55,306 nucleotides of DNA from Kiritimatiellia bacterium (GTDB lineage Bacteria; Verrucomicrobiota; Kiritimatiellia; RFP12; UBA1067): NCBI GenBank assembly GCA_017405115.1, contig JAFRBA010000159.1, forward strand, positions 1 to 55,306, in the 5' to 3' direction. The notes beneath the pieces are model-generated. The model ran no database searches and was not told where the DNA came from. It saw only the letters and a list, made by a program, of their open reading frames with translations. The position numbers and the translations under genes were made by a program. Below, in pieces: positions 8,598 to 16,759 of the stretch. Numbering within the stretch: position 1 is the stretch's first letter; each line of letters starts with the position of its first letter.

Positions 8598-11500
8598 CTA
8601 CTCAAGCATCAGCGCGCGGAAGGCGGCGATCTCGTCGTCGGAGATTCCGCACGACTTCGCGTACGCCTCGCACTGCCTCTGTACGGACATCTTGGGGAAC
8701 GCCTCGTCGAGGTAGCGCTCGAGCCCGCCTATGTAGTTCCAGTGGTTGAACTTCACCATGTCGTAGTCGAAGACCGTAAGCTCCCAGTCGCGGTCGAGAT
8801 CCTCCTTCGAAACCCCGAGGATCCCGCCGAGGAGCCATGCGAGCGAGCCTGTCCTGTCGGCCCCTCCCGCGCAGTGGAACAGCGCGGGCAGATTCGCCGG
8901 GTTGCTCAGCTCGCGGAAGCACTTCGCGAAGGCCTCTTTCCCGTTCTCGGACTTCATCCCGTCGTAGTTTGACGAGCTCACGTTCACCCACCTCGTAGAC
9001 GGGCCAAGCGGCGACGCGGTCATTCCCCAGCTCTCCCAGTCCGTGCGCAAGTCGAGCTCGGTCTTGATCCCGAACGTCTCGCGGGCTTCCTTTGCGGCCG
9101 CATCCGACATCAGGGACTCTCCGACCCTCCACTCCGACTTGGGCTGGTCCTTGCGTCCGTGCGCCTGGCGATTCAGCGCCGCGGAGCGGTAGAGCAGCCC
9201 CTGCTTGACGCGTTTGCCGTCAAGCGTCGCATAGCCGCCGACGTCGCGCACGTTGCCGACGCCGTCGATCCTGCAGATTCGCGGCACGCCGGACTCCGTC
9301 TCGAAGGTGCCTGACCCGACGGCCTTGCCGTCACGACGAGCCGTCCAGGCATAGCGCGTGCCGACGAGCAGGTTGTCGATTTGTGCGACGCCGTTCTTGG
9401 CCTTCACGACGCGAACGCCGCCATCCGGCAGCGCACGGAGCTCTACTTCCGCCGCGTCGCCGACCTTCAGCTCGAACGGCTTCGGGCGCGGCCCGGCCTT
9501 CTTCGCGGCCGCCCTGAACTCCGGGTCGAGCATAAGCCCCATGCGTTCCCATTTCGGACGGCCCAGGAACTCACGCATGGCATCGGTGATGATCGCCACC
9601 TTCCGTGTGCCTGCCTCCTTGAACAGCACCACCTTCGCCGTGAGCGGGCTCTCCGCGCGGATCTCGAATGATCCGTCGCCGGGGATTGTCCAAGTTTCGG
9701 ATGTGTCAACGTCCGTGAACACATACATCTTTGCGGCGTCAAGTCCGCGCGGTCGCACCACAAACGACGGCGAGGCGTCCTTGCGCCTGAAGAGCTGGAT
9801 GAATCCAGAACCGTCCTCCGCATCGATAAACTCCCAGGCGGACCAAAGGTCGCTTCCGCAATCGGAGCGCGTCAATGGATAGAAGTCCTTCACGTAATAC
9901 CGCCGGATCTTCTTCCAAAGCTCGTAGTGGGACCTGAGCTTGTCCCAGTTCGCAGAGCCCGTGTTGACCCCTAGGTGGAGATACGGCATCATGCGGCTGC
10001 GCAGTTCATACAAGTCAGTGCTCTTGGGGCGCCCTCCGCCGTACAGCGGAACCCAAAGGGAAATCCCCTGCGTCTGCATCTGCTGCTCGTCCACGGGGCC
10101 GGATGTATCGGTACGCCAGAGCGGCGCGGAGTAGGAGAGCGACTCGACGTCGTTGCGGCAGCCTCCCTGCGAACAGTTGTCGATGCGGCGGCGCGTCGGA
10201 TTCGACGCCAGGACCGCCTCGTAGAGCCGATAGAAGCCCTCGACGTGCTTCATCTCGGAGATTCCCGCCCGGTTCTTCTCCCCGTTGCGCGCATCGTGCC
10301 GCCGCCAGTAGTTGAGGCTTGGAAAATTGAAGTCAAGGCGGAAATAGTCCGTTCGCTCGCGCTTCAGGACGGAGTCAACCTTCTCGAAGCCCCATTTCCA
10401 CGCATCGGGGTCGCCCAGGTTGAGGAAGAAGCCGCGACCCGTGTTGCCCGCGTAGAAGTATTCGGGGTGCTCCTGGTAGACACGCGCCGACGGCACGACG
10501 CGCTCGAGCTCGAACCAGAGTATGCCGTCCTTCGCACCCAGCTTCTCGCGTGCGTGGTCGAACGCCTCGCCCGGCCCCTTCGGGAAGCGGACGGGGTCTG
10601 CGTCGTAGTTGCCGGTCCAACGCCAGTGCGGTGGCCCGCCCTTCTCGTTCCACTGGCTCTTCCATTCGTACCACGCCGCATCAATCCACCAGTAGTCGAT
10701 CTGAAAACCATGCGCGGCGAAGGTGTCGATGCATGCCTTGTGCGAGGCTGCGGACCAACGGTCGCTATCGAACCCGGCGCCGGCGAACGAACACATCGTC
10801 TGGTACGGCACCACCTTCCCGTTCAGCCGCGGCGCGTTGCACTGGAGGAACCACTGCCGCCAGACGTTCTGCCCTTCTATCCAGTCGCCGCGCCTGTAGA
10901 AGAGCACGACTGCGCGCGGCCCGCGCACCGCCTCGCCTGGGTTCAGGTAGAAGCGGCTGTCGTTCATGCCGGCCGTGAGCCGCAGCCTTCCGTCCTCCTG
11001 CGCGAGGAAGTCCGCCTGCCACTGCCCGGCCCAGCCGATGGCGGCGATCATGCCCTGTCCGGCATCCGGCGTCTCGACGTTGAAATACGGCCAGGCGCTC
11101 TCGCACGACCGACCGCCGGTCGTCTCCACGTGCAGGCGGTGGCTGCCGGGCCTTATCCACCATTCGCGCGTGACGGGCGTCGTGAACTGCTGGTAGTCGT
11201 CGAGCGACTGCATCGCGCCGGCGGCGTGGTGGACGAGATGGTGCTTGCGCTTGGAGACCGCAGGGACGAAGAAGTCGAAGTTACGCACCTTCGAGATCAC
11301 ACCCGACTTGGCCGATGAGACGTTCCGGAAGCGAAGCAGCCACGAGAGGGCCGGGAACCCAGGGTACTTCCTCAGCTCGACGACCGCCTCGACGGCTCCA
11401 GAAGGATCTCGGAAGACGTAGCCCGCGTCCGTCTTCGTCCGGGTCCAGCCGCCCGAGCGGAAATCCTTGCCGTTGTATTCGAAGGTGAACGGCAGGCCCT

Positions 11501-11630
11501 TGGCATCGCCGTCAAACACGCGCGCCGACCATTCCTCGGCCAACTTCAGCTCGTCTGTAGTCGGCATGATTGCCAGAGACGGCACGGCAACCATCGTACA
11601 GGCCACCATCAGGAGATTCTTGGTTTTCAT
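8598..11630 (-). CDS. Alpha-galactosidase-like (GH36/clan GH-D) fused to a protein tyrosine/serine phosphatase domain
   Basis: The protein has 1010 residues from the ATG at 11630, which follows AAAGGAAAGG; an upstream in-frame TTG gives 3 more residues. A signal peptide precedes a GH-D barrel: WWIDAAWYEW near 314, RLDF with the likely nucleophile D433, and LWRTD with the likely acid D508. After the barrel (about 675-780) comes a short beta-rich domain. Residues about 784-1010 match the Y_phosphatase3-type phosphatases. They have IDGVGNVRDVGGY, LLYRSAALN, ELDLRTDWE and the P-loop HCAGGADRTG with C920 and R926 (CX5R). Both active sites look intact, so one exported polypeptide would carry a glycosidase and a cysteine phosphatase. 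What it dephosphorylates is unknown. It is a member of the large operon. Confidence 0.85.
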   Translation of the reverse strand: MKTKNLLMVACTMVAVPSLAIMPTTDELKLAEEWSARVFDGDAKGLPFTFEYNGKDFRSGGWTRTKTDAGYVFRDPSGAVEAVVELRKYPGFPALSWLLRFRNVSSAKSGVISKVRNFDFFVPAVSKRKHHLVHHAAGAMQSLDDYQQFTTPVTREWWIRPGSHRLHVETTGGRSCESAWPYFNVETPDAGQGMIAAIGWAGQWQADFLAQEDGRLRLTAGMNDSRFYLNPGEAVRGPRAVVLFYRRGDWIEGQNVWRQWFLQCNAPRLNGKVVPYQTMCSFAGAGFDSDRWSAASHKACIDTFAAHGFQIDYWWIDAAWYEWKSQWNEKGGPPHWRWTGNYDADPVRFPKGPGEAFDHAREKLGAKDGILWFELERVVPSARVYQEHPEYFYAGNTGRGFFLNLGDPDAWKWGFEKVDSVLKRERTDYFRLDFNFPSLNYWRRHDARNGEKNRAGISEMKHVEGFYRLYEAVLASNPTRRRIDNCSQGGCRNDVESLSYSAPLWRTDTSGPVDEQQMQTQGISLWVPLYGGGRPKSTDLYELRSRMMPYLHLGVNTGSANWDKLRSHYELWKKIRRYYVKDFYPLTRSDCGSDLWSAWEFIDAEDGSGFIQLFRRKDASPSFVVRPRGLDAAKMYVFTDVDTSETWTIPGDGSFEIRAESPLTAKVVLFKEAGTRKVAIITDAMREFLGRPKWERMGLMLDPEFRAAAKKAGPRPKPFELKVGDAAEVELRALPDGGVRVVKAKNGVAQIDNLLVGTRYAWTARRDGKAVGSGTFETESGVPRICRIDGVGNVRDVGGYATLDGKRVKQGLLYRSAALNRQAHGRKDQPKSEWRVGESLMSDAAAKEARETFGIKTELDLRTDWESWGMTASPLGPSTRWVNVSSSNYDGMKSENGKEAFAKCFRELSNPANLPALFHCAGGADRTGSLAWLLGGILGVSKEDLDRDWELTVFDYDMVKFNHWNYIGGLERYLDEAFPKMSVQRQCEAYAKSCGISDDEIAAFRALMLE

Positions 11631-11660
11631 GGTCAACAACCTTTCCTTTCAGAATACAAA

Positions 11661-14507
11661 TCACCAAGCATATTCGCGAATGCCGCTGGCGGTTAGCCAT
11701 CGGCGTGGAACTGGCGTCTCGAGCCAATCGAGCGCTTCGGCTGTACGGCCGGGACTGGAAGCGCGGCGAAAGGCGGCTGACAATGTCTCGCGCACCTCGG
11801 CATCTGCCAGCGTTCGCCGCCACGAAATGAAAAACGGCATGCCGCTGCGGGAAAGGAGATCGATCCACTGGCGGTTCTTCTCCCATGGAACGGCTCCTTC
11901 TGCGGCAAGTCCGGCACAGTCGGGATCGGCGGCGAAGAACGTGCCGTTCTCCATGCCCTTGAACGCCACCGCGCCGACGCCGTTGCGTTTCGTCTGCTCC
12001 CAGTTCTTGCCGCTGGTGTCCGGCCCCACGCGCGAAGCCTCGAAAAGCCCGGCGCACAGATGGTTAACGGCATTGCAGCCCAATATCACCATATCATCGC
12101 CGGCGGCGTCGCGAATGGTGCCATAGAGGTTGACGATTGTCTCGGCGGTCGTATGCTTCGTGTCGAACCACTTGCGGTCGTCGCGTATGAGCCGCCCGCC
12201 CGCGTCAAAGCCCTTGAAGTGCCCGCACCAATCGTATGTGAGGTAGTCGATCTTGACGAACTTGAAGCCCCAGTCCCTGAACCGCCGGAGGTCTGCCGCA
12301 ATTCTCGCCAGCACGGCCGGGTCTGACGGATCGCACATCTTACCCTCCATGCAGAGCGGCCGGTACCACAGGCCCGGCTTTGCGCCCAACGCGGCGATCT
12401 TGGCGCAGAACGTCTTCATGTCCATGCCGAAAGCTCGGGAGGACGCCTCCCACGGACCGTAGCCAGACTCGAATCGGCCCGTAAGCCTCTCGATCTCGGG
12501 CGGCGAGAACTTCTGCCAGCCATCGTCCATCACAACATACGGCTTAACGGCGCACCCCCTGCAAAGCGACACCACAAACGCCGCATCGGCAAGGAAATTC
12601 GTCGCCGTGTTGCGTCCGTAGGCGGCATACCAGTCGTTGAAGCCCATCATCGGCTCTTTTGGCAGGCGGGGATTCGGACACATCAGCGAGCAGAGCCGCC
12701 GCCCCATTGCATACGCGCTCTCGCCAGGCGTAGACTCGCATCGCACGACCTCGCACGCCTCAAGTGTGCGTTTGCCGAGTTCAAGTGGCCGTCCGCCGGC
12801 GCGGAGATCAAGAAGGAGCTCCACAGTCCCCGATCCAACGCGCCATGAACACATGGCCTTCGGCCGCACCTTCACGCCGAAGCCATGCGTTTTCACGCCG
12901 TCGTTCAGAAGAACATACCACGGGACCGTCTTTCCCTCGCCAACCGGCGCCCACGCATTCTGCGACGTAAGTCCTTCGCCCGTGCGGGTCAGCACCTTCC
13001 AGCCCGGACCGACTGGGCACTTGAACGCAACTTTCGCGTATTCCGCGCATCCGCTGCTGGACGTGACGCGCACGATGGAATCATCTCCCATCCGCGCCAC
13101 TTCGCACGCCTTGCCCGTTCCACAAGCAGGCGCCATGCCGGACGTGAGAAGAACTGCGGAATTTTCTGCGAGGGGAAGGCTGTATCCCCCGTCCGGTCGG
13201 CGCGTCAAGGCGACAGGGCCGTTCGGTCCGAACGCCTCCGCCGCGCGGCCCGCTGGCACGCGGAACGTCACGGTGCGCATCGCCGGCGCGAGGTCGTACG
13301 GATCGCCGGATGCGACAAGGAAGAGCGCGCGGGACGACCTGTCGCAAATGCCTCTCGGAGCCATCTCGCCAACGAGCAGCGGCGTTCCCTCCACGGTCCG
13401 GACACCGGAGAAAAAGGCCGTGTCGAGCGACTGAGGCATCTCTACGCGAAGCTCCTCGAGTCCGTTCGTCGCGGCGAAGCCCACATAGTGCGTGGCGGTG
13501 CTCCTGTAGCGCATGTAGCGCGGCCCGAGGCGGCGCAGTTCCGCGTTCACGGCCTTCAGCCGCGCGTACTGCGCCGTCTTCTCGCCGGACGCCGTCAGCA
13601 CGTTGTTGGTCCACCAGCCGGGCGACCAGCACGCCCATGTGATCACCTCCGCGCCGAACGCCATCGCGGTGTACGCCTGGAAGCGCAGGCGGTTCTCCGT
13701 CGTTGGCTCGAAATCCTCGCCCTCGGGCGGAACCTGCGAGTTGACCTGCGGAATGTACCAGAAGCTGCGGCCCGTGCGGCGGCAGGCGTCGGCCACGATG
13801 TTGAAGTTGTCGTACATCTTGCCGTAGAACTTCCTGCGCCACGCAGGCCTGGTCTCGTATGGATAGAAGTCGTAGGCGATGTAGTCGAGGGGAACAGTGC
13901 GGCAATAGACGTCGATGTGCTCCTTGTAGGTCGGCGTGCCCAGCTGGTTGCGCGTTTCCTTCTCCGTGTTTTTGGAGACCGAAGCGTAGTTAGGGTACAG
14001 GTTCAGGTAGGGCGGCGACTTCGGCGCCCTCGCGGCCAGCAGGTCGCAGAGCTCGCCCAGATACGGCATGTCTAGCGCGCTCGGCTCGTCGCCAAGGTTG
14101 AGCATCCAGATCGCGGGGTGGTCAAGTCCGTTCGCCAACGTCTCGAGTCCGCGCTCGTACTCGTCCCTCGGACGCTTCTCGCGCATCTTTCCCGCCTCGG
14201 ATCCGTTGCCGCCCCACCAGAATTTGCCGACCCCGTTGGCGACGACGCCCAGTCCGTACTTCGCGAACAGATCCAGCATCCTGCGGTTCCTCATGCTCAT
14301 GCCGACGATGAAGTCAACGCCGCAGTCCTTCAGGTCGCGGACATGCGTCTCGTCCTGTGCCGCACCGTTGAAGTTGTACGCGCCGATCAGGAGCTTCGAC
14401 CGGTCCAGACGCGGCGCATCCGCTGCGGACGCCACAAACGAAGCGAAGGCAACGGACGCAACAAACACCGCCTTCCAGCGAAACATTTCGACACGACTGT
14501 ACATCAT
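11661..14507 (-). CDS. Glycosidase-like TIM-barrel module fused to an alpha-galactosidase-type (GH27/GH36) domain
   Basis: The protein has 948 residues. AAGGGAGA lies upstream of the ATG at 14507, and a signal peptide core starts at about residue 8 (MFRWKAVFVASVAFASFVASA). Residues about 33-455 are homologous to the C-terminal module of the 3224-6391 gene: IGAYNF, LNLGDEPSALDMPYL at 137-150, YLNLYPNYA and WACWSPGWW. A beta domain follows (about 460-600; NPCBM-like, tentative, with the phrase GVKTHGFGVKVRP). Residues about 615-948 form a clan GH-D barrel: FNDWYAAYG, VMDDGWQKF, KIDY with nucleophile D754 and RVGPDTSG with acid D830. Expected activity is release of alpha-linked galactose or a similar sugar, plus an unassigned activity from the N-terminal barrel. 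Confidence 0.8.
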   Translation of the reverse strand: MMYSRVEMFRWKAVFVASVAFASFVASAADAPRLDRSKLLIGAYNFNGAAQDETHVRDLKDCGVDFIVGMSMRNRRMLDLFAKYGLGVVANGVGKFWWGGNGSEAGKMREKRPRDEYERGLETLANGLDHPAIWMLNLGDEPSALDMPYLGELCDLLAARAPKSPPYLNLYPNYASVSKNTEKETRNQLGTPTYKEHIDVYCRTVPLDYIAYDFYPYETRPAWRRKFYGKMYDNFNIVADACRRTGRSFWYIPQVNSQVPPEGEDFEPTTENRLRFQAYTAMAFGAEVITWACWSPGWWTNNVLTASGEKTAQYARLKAVNAELRRLGPRYMRYRSTATHYVGFAATNGLEELRVEMPQSLDTAFFSGVRTVEGTPLLVGEMAPRGICDRSSRALFLVASGDPYDLAPAMRTVTFRVPAGRAAEAFGPNGPVALTRRPDGGYSLPLAENSAVLLTSGMAPACGTGKACEVARMGDDSIVRVTSSSGCAEYAKVAFKCPVGPGWKVLTRTGEGLTSQNAWAPVGEGKTVPWYVLLNDGVKTHGFGVKVRPKAMCSWRVGSGTVELLLDLRAGGRPLELGKRTLEACEVVRCESTPGESAYAMGRRLCSLMCPNPRLPKEPMMGFNDWYAAYGRNTATNFLADAAFVVSLCRGCAVKPYVVMDDGWQKFSPPEIERLTGRFESGYGPWEASSRAFGMDMKTFCAKIAALGAKPGLWYRPLCMEGKMCDPSDPAVLARIAADLRRFRDWGFKFVKIDYLTYDWCGHFKGFDAGGRLIRDDRKWFDTKHTTAETIVNLYGTIRDAAGDDMVILGCNAVNHLCAGLFEASRVGPDTSGKNWEQTKRNGVGAVAFKGMENGTFFAADPDCAGLAAEGAVPWEKNRQWIDLLSRSGMPFFISWRRTLADAEVRETLSAAFRRASSPGRTAEALDWLETPVPRRWLTASGIREYAW

Positions 14508-14526
14508 GTATTATTCTCCCTTCTGG

Positions 14527-16734
14527 CTATGCCTTGACTTCCGTCTTGAAGGCGCGAACGTATCCGGCGAAATCGGCAGCGTAGAGACGCCCTTCCGCAG
14601 ACGTGAGCGATGCAACGTATGGCGCACCGGTCTCGATCCTCTGCCTTTGGGCTCCCGTACCGGGATCCCATGCGTAGATCGCCCCGTCTCCGCAAGCGCC
14701 CCATACCAGGCCTCCGTGGAACACCGGAATCGACGAAAGCGCGCGTATCGGCGGATAGACATACCCCGTCATCGGGAAGAGCGTTTCCTTCACAGGTGCG
14801 TTCCAGAGGAGACCGAACGTCTTCGCATCAACGCACACAAGCCCCTTCTGCAAAGAGCCAAAATAGAAACGGTTCCCCTTCAGCACCGGTTGGGTATGGA
14901 CGCACAACCGTCCGGCGATCTTGACGCTGCGCAGCACCGCGCCAGTCTTCAGCTCCATCTCGATGAACTGGTCGCTTGCTGTCAGATAGACCTTCCCCTC
15001 GCGTATCAACGGCCGACCGACGCGATCCATCCACGGATAGCCGGCATTGACGCGCTTCGCTCCCGACAACTTGCCGTTCTCGGCCTCTGGATGCCGCCAG
15101 AGCAACGCACCCGTCTGGGCGTCGTAGCCAAAAAAGCCGACCCAGTGGCAACTGGCCGCCACCACGCCGTCGGCGACAGCGCAGGCGCACGGGCTGCGCC
15201 CGAAGCTCATGCCTTTCTTCTCGGCCCGCCACACGGTCTTTCCCGTATCAAGGTCGAGGGCCGCAAGATACGTCATTGCGTTGCCGACATACAGGCGGTT
15301 CGAGGTCTCGTCCAACGTGGTTTCCACCAACGCCAGCGGATGGCCTCCCCAGCCCGGCGTGCGCTTGTCCATTCCAAACTCGACGCGCATGTCGCGGAAC
15401 CACACCTCGCGTCCTGTCGTGGCATCGAGCGCGTGCACGCCCCAGTAGCAGTCGAACACGTAGACAATCCCATTCCGGCACTGAAGGCGCGTATGCACCG
15501 AGTCGCGCATCGCGACGTTCCAGACGGCCTTGCCTGTCGCGGCGTCGAGCGCCGTGACGCCGGCGCCGCCGCGCCCTTCAAGGTCGCAGGTCCCCACAAA
15601 AAGACGGCCGCCGGAGACGCACGGCTCGCAGTACGACACGCGCCCGGGGAGACGGGCGGTCCATCCGCCCGGCGGCGGCGCGACCGTCACGTTCCACCGC
15701 TCCTTCGGCCCGTATCGGTTCGTCACCTTCAGCCGCCTGTCGTCCCCCACCTCTATCAGCTGGAGCGTCGCGCCCCCCTTCTGCGGCGGCGCGACGGAGG
15801 CCACCTCAATGCGGCCGTCGTCCGTGCGGCGGACGTAGTTGGAATGCAGATGCCCGTGGATGATCGCCTTGAAATCGCAGGCGGCCACCATGTCCAACGG
15901 CTCTGCCGAGAGCGTCTTCATGTCCGTGCGATTGTAGAAATCCTTCATGCCGTAGATGCCGGTGTCGTAGCATCCATGCGTCAGCAGCATCACGGGCTGC
16001 CGCTTGCGCCTGGCGATCGCAAGATCGTTGCGAAGCCACGCGACGATCTCCTCGACCGTGTACGAGACCTTGCCGTCGCCGCGCATCATCGGCGTCACGA
16101 CGAAATGGACACCGCCCGCGTCGAACGAATGCCAGCACGGCCCGTACAGTTCTTCGAACAGCCGCTCGCCGCGCTCGGGGAACACGATGTCATGGTTGCC
16201 CTGCACGTAGAATACGGGCCGCCCCATGTTCGCCGTGTTCATCAGCTCGATGTGCAGCTTGAGTCCCGCCTGACCGCAGATGTCGCCCGTATGCACGATG
16301 AACGCGCAGTTCTCCTTCGCCGCCCATTTCTTCGCGCGTGCGATCCACTCGCGCTCGATCGGACGGTCGTACGTGATCTCCGAATCGCCGATGTGCAGCA
16401 TCTTGAAGACGCCAGGATCGGACGCATGCCAACGCGCAAGGTCGAAGTCGTAGGAACGTGCAGAGCCCTCGTACCGCAGGTAGTGCTGCGGAAGCTTCCA
16501 TCCGCTCGGGACCGTCACCGACACGAAACGCGCGCCCTCGCGCACCGGCAACGCCCACGTCCCGTCTGCGGCCGTCTCCGCACAGGCGAGGCCGTCTGTC
16601 ACCACCACGCCCTGAATCGGCTTTCCGGCGGCTGTGATGCGCCCGTTGACATTGTCTGCCGCAAACGCACGGCCGCCTGCAACGGCGACTCCGCCAGCTG
16701 CGGCACTCTTCAAAAATTCACGTCTGTTTACCAT
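14527..16734 (-). CDS. Tat-exported metallophosphoesterase with C-terminal PQQ-type beta-propeller
   Basis: The protein has 735 residues from the ATG at 16734, chosen because it opens a twin-arginine signal (MVNRREFLKSAAAGG). A MetallophosN-like domain (about 28-100, GRITAAGKPIQGVVVTDG) precedes a calcineurin-type phosphoesterase whose blocks are all present in order: HIGDSE, HTGDIC, GNHD, LTHG and HGHLH. The second half contains repeated ALDAATGK.VW/EVWF units typical of PQQ or BamB propeller blades. The family can cleave phosphodiesters or phosphomonoesters with two metal ions; Tat export means the protein folds, probably metal-loaded, before export. It has a close paralogue at 22896-25088 in the same operon. 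The substrate is unknown. Confidence 0.82.
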   Translation of the reverse strand: MVNRREFLKSAAAGGVAVAGGRAFAADNVNGRITAAGKPIQGVVVTDGLACAETAADGTWALPVREGARFVSVTVPSGWKLPQHYLRYEGSARSYDFDLARWHASDPGVFKMLHIGDSEITYDRPIEREWIARAKKWAAKENCAFIVHTGDICGQAGLKLHIELMNTANMGRPVFYVQGNHDIVFPERGERLFEELYGPCWHSFDAGGVHFVVTPMMRGDGKVSYTVEEIVAWLRNDLAIARRKRQPVMLLTHGCYDTGIYGMKDFYNRTDMKTLSAEPLDMVAACDFKAIIHGHLHSNYVRRTDDGRIEVASVAPPQKGGATLQLIEVGDDRRLKVTNRYGPKERWNVTVAPPPGGWTARLPGRVSYCEPCVSGGRLFVGTCDLEGRGGAGVTALDAATGKAVWNVAMRDSVHTRLQCRNGIVYVFDCYWGVHALDATTGREVWFRDMRVEFGMDKRTPGWGGHPLALVETTLDETSNRLYVGNAMTYLAALDLDTGKTVWRAEKKGMSFGRSPCACAVADGVVAASCHWVGFFGYDAQTGALLWRHPEAENGKLSGAKRVNAGYPWMDRVGRPLIREGKVYLTASDQFIEMELKTGAVLRSVKIAGRLCVHTQPVLKGNRFYFGSLQKGLVCVDAKTFGLLWNAPVKETLFPMTGYVYPPIRALSSIPVFHGGLVWGACGDGAIYAWDPGTGAQRQRIETGAPYVASLTSAEGRLYAADFAGYVRAFKTEVKA

Positions 16735-16759
16735 TTCACTACCGTAGATTGCATTGAAG

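Noticed and set aside
9975..11318. A plus-strand open frame opposite the alpha-galactosidase/phosphatase gene
   Set aside because: It is antisense to well-supported catalytic motifs and has no family similarity.
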